DNA from: a virus
Length of the DNA: 40,718 nucleotides
IMG/VR virus record: IMGVR_UViG_3300033145_001914
Location: 1 to 40,718 of that record
Strand: one strand, 5' to 3'
Shown: piece by piece, positions 14,459-22,884 of the stretch
Position numbering within the stretch: position 1 is the stretch's first letter
How the letters are laid out: each line of letters begins with the position of its first letter
Notes under the pieces: model-generated
What the model was told of the DNA's origin: nothing
The model's input: the letters and a program-made list of their open reading frames with translations, nothing else
The model's database searches: none
Translations under genes and position numbers: made by a program

Positions 14459-14726
14459 TTCTTTGTACGACTTTTTTCAAAATCAAATATCCGATCAAAT
14501 CTGTAACCGTATCTTCTTTAATGTCTTTATGGTCTCTGTTTTTTATTCTGGATAACTTATCATCAATTCGGACATTAATTTGTTCCATGTTACTTGCTGA
14601 ACTAAAAATCCGAGGAGGTTCAATCGCAGAATTTCCATACTCTTTATTTTTTTGCAAAAGAATAGATTCAATCTTTCTACATTCTTCAGATATCATTTCC
14701 TGTACTTGTTGTATTTTTGATTTCAT
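14430..14726 (-). CDS. DUF1599-like nucleotide-modification-associated protein
   Basis: The 98-residue protein has a central KNKEYGNSAIEPPRIFSSAS followed by VRIDDKLSRI and EDTVTDLIGYLI. This K-N-x-x-Y-G...I-D-D-K-L-x-R-I...D-L-I-G-Y pattern is that of the DUF1599 / nucleotide-modification-associated family found near phage pyrimidine-metabolism genes. The active role of the family is not established. Genes on both sides (MazG-like, ThyX) act on nucleotides. Confidence 0.7.
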   Translation of the reverse strand: MKSKIQQVQEMISEECRKIESILLQKNKEYGNSAIEPPRIFSSASNMEQINVRIDDKLSRIKNRDHKDIKEDTVTDLIGYLILKKVVQRILKNEEDIV

Positions 14727-14729
14727 CTG

Positions 14730-14987
14730 TTATTTCTCCATGTAGTACAAATTTTCAATAAATTTAATTGCCATAGCTGCTACTTGAACGGCCTCATTGA
14801 CCATCAAAAAATTCGCCATATCAAAGGATTTACTTTCTTTGATTTCACCCCATAATTCATCAACTTCCTCTTTCAGAACCCCATAGCCTTCGTGGGTTGA
14901 GTGAAATGCAGGTCTATTTATATCGGTATAACCAAGTTCAATTTTAATCATTTCTAAAACCTTATCTCTTGTCATTTTCATTTTCAT
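14730..14987 (-). CDS. MazG-like nucleotide pyrophosphohydrolase-type protein
   Basis: The sequence contains HSTHEGYGVLKEEVDELW, then EIKESKS and a helix with NEAVQVAAMAIKFIEN. This E-x-x-E-x-x-E-L-W helix is the metal-binding pattern of small MazG-like proteins. Three ATG codons follow the GGAGA site in a 6-nt repeat (AAAATG). The second, at 14985-14987, has the best spacing and is chosen here; the first would add two residues. Confidence 0.65.
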   Translation of the reverse strand: MKMKMTRDKVLEMIKIELGYTDINRPAFHSTHEGYGVLKEEVDELWGEIKESKSFDMANFLMVNEAVQVAAMAIKFIENLYYMEK

Positions 14988-15008
14988 TTTCATTCTCCTT
15001 TTTCATTT

Positions 15009-15209
15009 TTATTCATCGATATATTTTTCTAATTCCCTTTCCTCAATTAGCCATTTTGGACATAAAATAACTTTTGATTTTTCATCCAGGTTGCATAATG
15101 AAAATGGGAAATAACAACGTTGCTCATCTATTTCAACAAGCCATGAATTTTCACATGATCGAATAAATTTGTCGTACTTAATATTTACAAATTCTGCTAT
15201 TTCATCCAT
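15009..15209 (-). CDS. small hypothetical protein
   Basis: The 66-residue product has the stretch SWLVEIDEQRCYFPFSLCNL and ends WLIEERELEKYIDE. It looks like a small beta-rich fold with three cysteines. Its ATG directly precedes the stop of the upstream gene, so it is coupled to 15210-15452. No family recognised. Confidence 0.6.
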   Translation of the reverse strand: MDEIAEFVNIKYDKFIRSCENSWLVEIDEQRCYFPFSLCNLDEKSKVILCPKWLIEERELEKYIDE

Positions 15210-15452
15210 TTATTTTTCCTCATAAATAATACGCCTTGCATCTGAATATGCTGTTTCATATCCTTCTATCACCAATTTAATATCAGCACAAATCTTTTCA
15301 TCAAGGCTATCCCATGTTGTTTGGCGTCGCATAGAGAACATATTAAAAAAGCTCTCAAATTTTACATCAGGAAATTTCTTATTTAAAAATAATAAAAGAT
15401 TTTCTGAAAAAGTATCATTTAGTCGTTTATCAATTTTATCTCTTAATTTCAT
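15210..15452 (-). CDS. small hypothetical protein
   Basis: The 80-residue helical protein starts at an ATGA overlap with the DnaE gene stop. It has an aromatic-rich centre (FESFFNMFSMRRQTTWDSL). It could be a small partner of the polymerase because of the coupled start, but there is no direct evidence. Confidence 0.6.
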   Translation of the reverse strand: MKLRDKIDKRLNDTFSENLLLFLNKKFPDVKFESFFNMFSMRRQTTWDSLDEKICADIKLVIEGYETAYSDARRIIYEEK

Positions 15453-18400
15453 TTCAATAACTCCAATTTTGTTATAAAATTTTTTATCCCTTCTTGGAAA
15501 GGTTTCAAATTCTGTTTTTCATTTCTCAATACTGCTGATGGATGAACACAAAAGCATATCCATGCCCCTATATTTTCCACCCATTCGGTTGTGCCGCTTA
15601 ATTCTGTAATACCTCCTTTTCTACCCGTCAGGGTATACAATGGAATATTGCCACAGGCCAGAATCAACCTGCATTCTAATTGTTCTAACTCATAATGCAG
15701 CCATTTGTAGCACGCAGAGATTTCTATGTAAGAAGGGGTTTTGGATTGAGAAGGCCAACAATGAACACAGTTTGTCAGATGAAAAAATCTTCTATTGTAG
15801 TTATATTTTGCAAGCTCTTCCCATAATACCTGCCCTGCCTTCCCCACTGCCCCTTTGCTTTCTTTGTCTTCTTGCTTTCCAGGAGCTTCTAACAAAATAA
15901 CAACATTGTATAATCCCATAGAAGACAATACAGGTCTTTTTTTAACCTGCTTTCTCAGATTACAACCATTGCATTGAATAATTTGTTTTTCAAGACGAAA
16001 TCGTTTTCGCCGAATGATATTTTGATTTGGAATATCGAATGCAGGATTAATATTTTCTAATTTCAAAAACCAGTCTAAATGATCGGGAATGGAAGAGCAG
16101 ATTACCTTTTCCAAGTTTGGATATTTCTCTGTTTCGTTTCCTTTGAAATCAATATGAGGAAGATATTTCGATAGCGCTTTTGCAGAAGACATTTTTTCTG
16201 GGTCATCAACTTTTAATTCTTCCAATAATCTATTTAGTTTGGTATCTTGTTTTTTGGTATCATATTGTGCACCAAAAAATCCTTGTAATCTGTTTTGCTT
16301 TGCTGGTTCAAGGCATTTGTTTGCACTATTTTCACCAACACCTGTTATTTCAGCAAAAGGAACATAAATCGTATTGTTGACAAATTGCCATTTAATTGCA
16401 TCCGAATGTTTCCTTTTCGGTGGCATAATTGTATATCCTGCTTGCCTGATTTCTGATAAAAGTGAACTTTTATTTTTATTTTCATCTCTTGATTTCTCAT
16501 TCCATTCTCCGAAAGTTAAACTTGCTGCATAAAATTCTTTAGGACAATGTGATTTCAAATATGCTGTCCAGTATGCGATCAATGCATAAGCAACAGCATG
16601 AGAACGGTTAAATCCATAGCTTGACCACTTTAAAAGTCCTTCCCAAAAATCCTCTGCTTCTTTTTTGGAGAGAGTTTTCATTTTTTTGCAGCCTTGTACA
16701 AACTGTTTTCGGAAAGGATCAAAATCTTTTGCCGTTCTTTTTTTAGCAATTACTTTACGGATTTTATCCGCTGTTGATTCACTTAATCCTGCAACTTTTG
16801 AAATAACTTGCATTACTTGCTCTTGATAAACAAGCAATCCGTAAGTATCCTTTGTTACTTCTTCATACACAAGATGCTTTTCACGCCATGTTTCACCATG
16901 TTTTCTTGCAACATAGTTTTCTGTCATTCCGCTGTCTGCCGGCCCCGGCCGTGCAAGAGCAACTACCGCAACAATATCTTCAAACGAATGAATTTTCATT
17001 TTTCTGCAAAGGGCGGTGCAGGCATGACCTGATAACTGGAATATACCGGATGTATTGCCATCAGAAAGCATTTTGAAAGTTTTTTCATCTTCTAATGGGA
17101 TTTTATTATAATCAAATTCTATTTGTTTGTAATCAAGATATTTTTCCTCGAATTCCCTTTCTATAATTTTGAGAAATAAGTACTTTCCTGATTCTAAACA
17201 ATGATAAAAAGCTCTTGAATTATCTTTTGCATTTATTAGTTGTTTTGCTTCTGACAATACAGACAAAGTAGAAAGGCCAAGCACGTCCAGTTTCATCAAC
17301 CCTGGAAGATCTTCCGAGTCTTCCATGTCCCAGTTGCAAACAATTTTTTCATTTCTTTTTTCAAGAACACATCTATCGCTTTTTCTTAAGTCTTCTTTTG
17401 AAATAATTACAGCTGCGGCATGAACTCCAGCCTGTCTTGCTTGTCCTTCTAATTTCAAGGCTAAATTAGTAACATTAGGATGCTTTTTAAAAAAATATTT
17501 GCCCTCTTTTGTACCGTCGATAGATGCTTGGATAGCACTACTATTTTTTTCATTATTCCACATGGAAATGGAAGAGGCAAAAGAATTAGTATCATTTATA
17601 GAAATATTCATTACCCTACAGACATCTCTGATTGCAGCCTTACTTTTCATACTTCCAATTGTCGAAATTCCACAAGTATTATATTTACCGTAAGTATCTT
17701 CAAGATATTTGACGACTTTGCCCCGGAAACGCTTTTCAAAATCAATGTCAATATCAGGAAGACCTATACGATCATCACTAATAAATCTGGAAAATGAAAG
17801 ACTAAATACAATTGGATTTACTTGCGTTATCCCTGTTAAAAAAGAGATCAGAGATCCTGCTGCTGACCCTCTTCCAGGGCCTACCATGATGTTGTTTTCT
17901 TTTGCCCAGTTAATTAAATCATAAACAATAAGAAAATAACGTATAAAATGTTTTTTCTTTATCAGTTTAAACTCTTCCAGATACCGATCTTTATAAATTT
18001 GAGGCCAATCATTATTTCCGAATATTTTCTCGTATCCTTCCTTGCATATAGCATCTAATAAAACAGCTTCGTTTTTTACATTTTGTGCTAAAGGACTTCT
18101 TGGTAAGGATATTTCTTGTTTTGGAATTCTAAATTGAAAGCACTGTCTTGCAATCTTGATGGTGTTTTTCATTCCCTCTAAAATAATATTTTCCGACCAA
18201 TCACCCTGCTTTTGAAACGCTTCAATCATTTCGTCTGCTGTTCGTAAATGAAGGCCATCAAATCCAAATTTCCATCTTTTGGGATCATCCCATTTTTTTC
18301 GTTGTTGAATTGCAAGTAACATCTCTTGAGCTTCAGCGTCATCTTTATTTATCCAATGGCAATCGTTTGTTACACAAAATTGAATATTAGAAAACTTTTT

Positions 18401-18955
18401 AGATAACGTTTTGATTTTGGAATGGATAGTATGTTGACTGGGAATATCATGGGGCATAATTTCCCAGTATAAATTATCAGGAATTTTATTATATAATTGA
18501 AATAAAAATTCTTCCGATTTTGGCAAATTAAGAAATGAGCCCGCACAAGCCGTCATAATTATTAATCCATCAAGATGACTTAATAAAAGATTGTAATCTA
18601 TTCTTGGCCTGTAATAAAATCCCTCAAGATTTGCAATGGTCAGCATATAACAAAGATTTGCCCATCCATTTCTATTTTTGATGAGAATTGTTATGTGCCC
18701 TCTTTTTTCTTTTTTTTCTTTGATTTGAAAATTAGGAACAATATATAATTCTGCTCCAAGTACAGAATGAATATTTTGTTTTCTACATTCTTTCTGCCAT
18801 TTTATTAAGCCAGTTATATTCCCGTGATTTGTAAGAGCTATATAATTAAATCCAAGTTCTTTCGCTTTTGCAATATATTTGGTTGCACTTCCATATCCAT
18901 CTAATAAACTTAATTGATCATGCAAATGTAAATGAGAGAAGTTTTTGTTATTCAT
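15449..18955 (-). CDS. dnaE: DnaE-type DNA polymerase III alpha fused to a family-4 UDG-like domain
   Basis: The start is taken at the ATG at 18953-18955, overlapping the stop of HNH gene 2; about 1168 aa. A PHP domain opens the protein (SHLHLHDQLSLLDGYG). The palm has VGPGRGSAAGSLISFLTG and the catalytic PDIDIDF; fingers follow with GIFQLSGHA and VALARPGPADSGMTENYV, then FNRSHAVAYALIAYWTAYLK. A helix-hairpin-helix (ITGVGENSANKCLE) lies near residue 890. The last 180 residues form a different domain: CNGCNLRKQ, LLEAPGKQEDKES, VGKAGQVLWEEL, TNCVHCWP, ISACYKWL and HPSAVLRN. These match the motifs and four iron-sulfur cysteines of family-4 uracil-DNA glycosylases. Confidence 0.93.
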   Translation of the reverse strand: MNNKNFSHLHLHDQLSLLDGYGSATKYIAKAKELGFNYIALTNHGNITGLIKWQKECRKQNIHSVLGAELYIVPNFQIKEKKEKRGHITILIKNRNGWANLCYMLTIANLEGFYYRPRIDYNLLLSHLDGLIIMTACAGSFLNLPKSEEFLFQLYNKIPDNLYWEIMPHDIPSQHTIHSKIKTLSKKFSNIQFCVTNDCHWINKDDAEAQEMLLAIQQRKKWDDPKRWKFGFDGLHLRTADEMIEAFQKQGDWSENIILEGMKNTIKIARQCFQFRIPKQEISLPRSPLAQNVKNEAVLLDAICKEGYEKIFGNNDWPQIYKDRYLEEFKLIKKKHFIRYFLIVYDLINWAKENNIMVGPGRGSAAGSLISFLTGITQVNPIVFSLSFSRFISDDRIGLPDIDIDFEKRFRGKVVKYLEDTYGKYNTCGISTIGSMKSKAAIRDVCRVMNISINDTNSFASSISMWNNEKNSSAIQASIDGTKEGKYFFKKHPNVTNLALKLEGQARQAGVHAAAVIISKEDLRKSDRCVLEKRNEKIVCNWDMEDSEDLPGLMKLDVLGLSTLSVLSEAKQLINAKDNSRAFYHCLESGKYLFLKIIEREFEEKYLDYKQIEFDYNKIPLEDEKTFKMLSDGNTSGIFQLSGHACTALCRKMKIHSFEDIVAVVALARPGPADSGMTENYVARKHGETWREKHLVYEEVTKDTYGLLVYQEQVMQVISKVAGLSESTADKIRKVIAKKRTAKDFDPFRKQFVQGCKKMKTLSKKEAEDFWEGLLKWSSYGFNRSHAVAYALIAYWTAYLKSHCPKEFYAASLTFGEWNEKSRDENKNKSSLLSEIRQAGYTIMPPKRKHSDAIKWQFVNNTIYVPFAEITGVGENSANKCLEPAKQNRLQGFFGAQYDTKKQDTKLNRLLEELKVDDPEKMSSAKALSKYLPHIDFKGNETEKYPNLEKVICSSIPDHLDWFLKLENINPAFDIPNQNIIRRKRFRLEKQIIQCNGCNLRKQVKKRPVLSSMGLYNVVILLEAPGKQEDKESKGAVGKAGQVLWEELAKYNYNRRFFHLTNCVHCWPSQSKTPSYIEISACYKWLHYELEQLECRLILACGNIPLYTLTGRKGGITELSGTTEWVENIGAWICFCVHPSAVLRNEKQNLKPFQEGIKNFITKLELLK

Positions 18956-19843
18956 TATAATTGTACCCATATTTTTCAGACATAATTTCCTGATAAAAAT
19001 TAATCCATTTTGTTCTGTTCGTATTTGCTCTTGAATTACAACTTGTACATAGTGTTATTAAATTCCAAGGATCGCAATTCTTTTTGATGTAATCAATATG
19101 ATGAATTGTTAATGGTAAATGACTACATTTTTTCCAACAATCAGGGTTTTGGCATTCGTTATTATCTCTGTCTTTTATATCTTTTTTGTATTCTTTATCT
19201 AACCAAACATCGCAGTAGGGATCAGCGGCTATGCCTCCTTTCCAAGCAGAACACAAAGGGCCAATCCTACCATACATAACATTATTGCTTCCTTTACGAT
19301 CTTTACTCCATTTTGCCCGCTGTTCAAAAGTATGAACAAGGCCCAATGCATGTTGTCTTCCTGTCATAAATTTACGATGTTTTTCTTTTGTTTCAATTGT
19401 CATCTTCATGCCTTCATGTGACCTGGCTATAATTGCTTTTGCTATGGAGGAATGGAACTTGCCATAAAAATGATTTTTGCTTCCCTTCATAGATTCAGAT
19501 TTAATTTTCAATTGTTCCTCTGTATATTTATATCCAAACATGGGATGACTTTCTCCGAATCTACCTGCCATTGCTCCTGTTTTTCCATACATAGGATTAT
19601 TTTCTTTTCTGCTTTGATGTCCAGAAATAAACTTATTCCATTGTTTTCTATGTTTGCACCATTTAACTTGCTTTTGACATCCACAATTGCACAGCGGGGC
19701 TTCTGAGTCAGAAGGCCTTTTAACTCTACCCCGATGACCAAAAATAAACTTATTCCATTTTCTTTTCCATTTATCCCACTTGACCCTTTCTCCACATCCA
19801 CAATCGCACAATGGGGGAATTGTTCTTTTTTAAATCTACTCAT
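18948..19843 (-). pseudogene. HNH homing endonuclease (cassette 2), frameshifted near its start
   Basis: The ATG at 19841-19843 sits after GGAGA and 21 nt from the structured leader, as in the other cassettes, but after about nine codons the frame is lost. A run of six A (plus-strand T at 19826-19831) places the CDCGCGERVKW continuation in another frame, where two fewer or one more A would restore it. The main frame from 19811 has two C-x-C-G-C modules, NUMOD3-like segments (NNPMYGKTG, HPMFGYKYTEEQ) and an intact HNH domain (CQNPDCW, LTIHHIDYIKKN, NLITLCTSCN). It may be inactive, expressed by slippage on the A run, or reflect a sequencing error. Confidence 0.8.
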
Positions 19844-19863
19844 GTTGGATTCTCCAAATAAAA

Positions 19864-19930
19864 AAGCCTGAGAGTGATTAAAGTCGATAATGACTTCTTT
19901 ATGCATCGCTGCATAAAGGCTCTCAGGCTT
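19864..19930 (-). ncRNA. 67-nt three-way-junction leader RNA, copy 2
   Basis: P1 is identical to copy 1. P2 is CTTTATGCA-GCGA-TGCATAAAG (9 perfect pairs, GNRA loop). P3 is AAGTC-ATTATC-GACTT. Relative to copy 1, P2 and P3 differ by compensatory changes, so the pairing is conserved rather than the sequence. It ends in a T-run and lies 21 nt before the ATG. Confidence 0.85.
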
Positions 19931-19970
19931 ATAGTTATTTAGATTATTCATTATCATTTTAATCAATATA

Positions 19971-19999
19971 AGTATATTTTATTATTTGAATAAAGTCAA
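19971..19999 (-). promoter_or_regulatory. sigma-70-like promoter of HNH cassette 2
   Basis: TTGACT and TATACT with a 17-nt spacer on the minus strand, about 40 nt before the structured leader and just after the end of the clamp gene at 20009-21055. Confidence 0.75.
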
Positions 20000-20008
20000 G
20001 AAATTGTT

Positions 20009-21055
20009 TTAATTACTTAGGCAAATAGCGTGTTCAAAATCTTTACCTTTAAAGAGCAATCTTTCCCCAATGATTACACTATTAAGTTGCTTGACAATTT
20101 CTTCTAAGAAGGTTGGATGTACCTTTACACTGATTTCTTTTCTGCCATAATCAATATCAACCTTTTCAGATATAGATCCGCAAGATCCCTGTCCATAGCA
20201 AATAAGTTTGTTTGCTTTAATCGTTAGAGTAATAAACCTGTCTAAATCAAAATCAGAATCCACTAATGTAGAAACTCTGTTTATAATCTTTTCAAATGAA
20301 TCTGGCAATTTAATTTCTTTACCATTAATATCAAAAAAGTCCCATATTTTCTGAGGATACTTTATATCTGCATATACTCTACAAGAAAACATCGTATGTT
20401 CTTTATTTGTAAAATGCAGCCAGCCTTCTGTCTCGGTAAAGATTTTATACACATTATATTTGACCAGTTCTTTTGCTGCGTTTGCTGGAAGCAAGAAATC
20501 TGTTTTGACTTTGCTTTTCATTTCTTTTTTCGTCGCTCTGAAGGTATCTGTTGAAAAAATTGTTTTGCCAGTAACATAGAGGCAAGTCAACTCAGGCCGA
20601 ATCATATTTCTGGAGGCTGAAAAAAGACATAATGAAATAGAATTATTGAAGTCTTCTGGCAACGCTTGCCAATCTTTGGAGTTAATTCCGGGCGCTTGAA
20701 TAGGCTGAAGTTTGATGTCAGAATCAATTTTGATATTGGCCGTTACTGTCTTACCCTGAACACAAAATTCTCCTTTTTGTGTATCAATCAACAATTCATC
20801 ATCTTCCAGTTTGTTAAGTAATTTGTAAAATTCATCTGCTTTGACAGCACCTACAAGATGGCTTTTGAATCCTTGACTAATTGCGATTTGATCATTGTAA
20901 GTCCAGATTCTATCTTCTTCAAAGATAAAATGAGAAGATTGCTCAATAATTTCTCGTGAAGCTAATCCTGGTTTGACTTTTGTTAATACTTCGATTAATT
21001 TTTCTCTGTTGATTGTATCAATATTTATTTCTTTTGTTGTTCTTTTTCTTGGCAT
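20009..21055 (-). CDS. beta sliding clamp-like protein, first of two
   Basis: The 348-residue protein is beta-clamp-like by its three repeated segments: domain 1 with FIFEEDRIWTYNDQIAIS, domain 2 with NMIRPELTCLYVTGKTIFS then TDTFRATKKEM, and domain 3 with LDRFITLTIKANKLICYGQG and ISVKVHPTFLEEIV. The ELTCLYV...TDTFR pattern corresponds to the central-domain strands of DnaN. GGAGA precedes the ATG. A second, longer clamp-like gene lies at 22885-24369. It could act as the polymerase processivity clamp or as a specialised clamp for another partner. Confidence 0.7.
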   Translation of the reverse strand: MPRKRTTKEINIDTINREKLIEVLTKVKPGLASREIIEQSSHFIFEEDRIWTYNDQIAISQGFKSHLVGAVKADEFYKLLNKLEDDELLIDTQKGEFCVQGKTVTANIKIDSDIKLQPIQAPGINSKDWQALPEDFNNSISLCLFSASRNMIRPELTCLYVTGKTIFSTDTFRATKKEMKSKVKTDFLLPANAAKELVKYNVYKIFTETEGWLHFTNKEHTMFSCRVYADIKYPQKIWDFFDINGKEIKLPDSFEKIINRVSTLVDSDFDLDRFITLTIKANKLICYGQGSCGSISEKVDIDYGRKEISVKVHPTFLEEIVKQLNSVIIGERLLFKGKDFEHAICLSN

Positions 21056-21074
21056 TTATTTATTCTCCTTTATA

Positions 21075-21926
21075 TTATTTTATATTTACTAATTTCATTC
21101 CGTAATTATTGATGCCTTTTGGAATTTTTATCCCTTCTTTTTTAATCAATCTATTGTGTTTGAATTGTCGGTAATCAACATGATGTTGCCATCGTCCCCA
21201 TTTTCGTGTTATTTTAACAATATCAGGATGTTGCTTTCTTAATGATTCTGCCATTTTCCAACGTCCATCGTCTTCTTTTTTTACATCATTATTTCCTTGA
21301 TACAATTCATCTGTATTGCCGCCTTTCATAATCATCGTTGGCATTTTATCTGCTAAAAAAGCATTAAACAAAACAGTACACCATTTATCTTTTAAAACTC
21401 GTATTGATAAATCTGTATCTTCATTATATCTTCCTCTCCATTTATAAGGAATATCGTTTTTAATAAGAATGCAGGAATAAATACGGGTATTCAAATAAAA
21501 TGGGGGAACTTTATTTTTTCGTGGAACCAACAATTCATAGTTAAACCCTGAAATGGCAACGTTTTTATATCTATCAACAAAATCTTCAGCGGCTTTAAAA
21601 ATTGAACCAGAAGATACCCTTATTTTTAGGTTTTGATTCAATCTATAAAAAACCCTTAAATTATCATCCAGTATCCAATGTCGTTTTGTGCCTATTGATA
21701 TTGAATGCGCCCATACCCAGTTACGGGCAGGAATTGAACCTTGGCCGAGATTGCTGAAAGGCAAGGTGTATATTTTGTCAGAATCAATAACATTTGCATA
21801 TTGATCATATTCCTGTGGTTCAACTACAATATGATAAGGAACATTTATTTTTTCTAATGCTTTTGCTGTAAGCCTGCTTTTCCATCGGCCCTTTGAAATT
21901 ATGTAAATTGGATATTGTGGATTCAT
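21075..21926 (-). CDS. glycosyltransferase of the TET/base-modification-associated type
   Basis: The 283-residue protein begins YPIYIISKGRWKSRLTAKAL, then YHIVVEPQEYDQYANVI, HWILDDNLRVFY and a RYNEDTDLSIRVLKDKWC segment. The D-D-N and E-D-x-D-L-S-x-R-x-L pattern is that of the GT-A-fold glycosyltransferases found with DNA-base hypermodification genes in phages. It probably transfers a sugar onto a modified pyrimidine in DNA; no TET/JBP oxygenase is seen in the window. It starts in an ATGA overlap with the gene at 21923-22189. Confidence 0.7.
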   Translation of the reverse strand: MNPQYPIYIISKGRWKSRLTAKALEKINVPYHIVVEPQEYDQYANVIDSDKIYTLPFSNLGQGSIPARNWVWAHSISIGTKRHWILDDNLRVFYRLNQNLKIRVSSGSIFKAAEDFVDRYKNVAISGFNYELLVPRKNKVPPFYLNTRIYSCILIKNDIPYKWRGRYNEDTDLSIRVLKDKWCTVLFNAFLADKMPTMIMKGGNTDELYQGNNDVKKEDDGRWKMAESLRKQHPDIVKITRKWGRWQHHVDYRQFKHNRLIKKEGIKIPKGINNYGMKLVNIK

Positions 21927-22189
21927 TGCTTTTCATCAATATATAATTTATTTATCAATGGTTCTCTTTCTACTTTCGGATACCAAATTGATTGAGTTTT
22001 AAATGTAATTTTTTGTTTTATCAATTTCGCAAATTTTTTCATATCTTGTTTATTTTCAAAGTGAATAATAACAGATTTATATGAAGATTGATCTTCTTGA
22101 ATAAACTCTGGCATATCTTGCCAATCTTTTTCCCACCATTCAGGGACATCCAGAAAAGGGGTTAGTCTTCGTGTATTGTCTTTTGGCAT
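21923..22189 (-). CDS. conserved phage protein of unknown function (WW-x-KDW type)
   Basis: The 88-residue protein has EWWEKDWQDMPEFIQEDQSS, then IIHFENKQDMKKFAKLIKQK and TQSIWYPKVE. Proteins with this MPEFIQED...FA-x-LI...T-x-SIWYP pattern are common in phage genomes. Here it is coupled to the base-modification glycosyltransferase, so it may serve the same pathway. No biochemical function is known to me. Confidence 0.65.
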   Translation of the reverse strand: MPKDNTRRLTPFLDVPEWWEKDWQDMPEFIQEDQSSYKSVIIHFENKQDMKKFAKLIKQKITFKTQSIWYPKVEREPLINKLYIDEKQ

Positions 22190-22210
22190 CGTCTTTCCTG
22201 TCCCCTTTCC

Positions 22211-22792
22211 TTATTTCAAAGAATATTTTTTATCTTTTAACTCAACAAATCCCAAAATAACAAACGGAACAATGTAATATTTTTCTATTGTCCATTGAAT
22301 ATATGAAAGTTTTGATTCTTCTTTCCCTGGATTTGCCTTGTCGTATAAATCCTTTGCTTTTTGTGCCATTTCCTTTATTGTCTTTGGCTCTTTATCAAGG
22401 GCATCACAAAAAGCCTGTACCCGTGTATATTTTTTGAGCTTCTTTTTAGTATCAGCTTTCTTTTCAATAGGCTTTTCGATAGGCTTTTCACTTTCAATCT
22501 TTTTATCCACCTTTTTTGATTTGGGCTCGGCCTTAGGTTCAACTTTGGATTCCTTCTCAGCTTCTTCAACTTTCCCCGGCAACTCCACCCCAAGAGTAAT
22601 TAAAACCTCTTTACTTTTATCTGTAATTTCATCATCTTTCAGAAGTTCCTTTGCAGCCTCGATCAAATCCTTTTCAATCTTTGCATTAGTAATTTGCCTG
22701 TTTACTTCAATAGCGGGATCAAGCCCCATGACTTTGTTTAAGTCTTCGGCTACCGCAATCAGCACTTTTTTAGTTATTTCATCTTTTCCCAT
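22211..22792 (-). CDS. Lys/Glu-rich linker protein with C-terminal winged-helix-like region
   Basis: Of 193 residues, the first 75 are helical, about residues 76-115 form a Lys/Glu/Pro-rich linker (PKAEPKSKKVDKK, SEKPIEKPIEKK), and the last 75 (TRVQAFCDALDKEPKTIKEM ... YIVPFVILGFVELKDKKYSLK) look like a winged-helix fold. GGAGAG precedes the ATG. The promoter at 22849-22879 lies just upstream, so the gene probably opens the operon with the glycosyltransferase and first clamp. Function unknown. Confidence 0.6.
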   Translation of the reverse strand: MGKDEITKKVLIAVAEDLNKVMGLDPAIEVNRQITNAKIEKDLIEAAKELLKDDEITDKSKEVLITLGVELPGKVEEAEKESKVEPKAEPKSKKVDKKIESEKPIEKPIEKKADTKKKLKKYTRVQAFCDALDKEPKTIKEMAQKAKDLYDKANPGKEESKLSYIQWTIEKYYIVPFVILGFVELKDKKYSLK

Positions 22793-22848
22793 TTTTGTCT
22801 CTCCCTTTTATTGTTTTGATTGAATTCATATATTTCTATTATATTTCT

Positions 22849-22879
22849 ATTATACAATAATGTTCCCATTTTTAAAAAA
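22849..22879 (-). promoter_or_regulatory. phage-type promoter for the 22.8-20.0 kb operon
   Basis: The minus strand has TTTTTTAAAAAT, a spacer ending TTATTG and then TATAAT. It lies in the gap between the second clamp gene and the gene at 22211-22792. Confidence 0.65.
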
Positions 22880-22884
22880 CTAAT

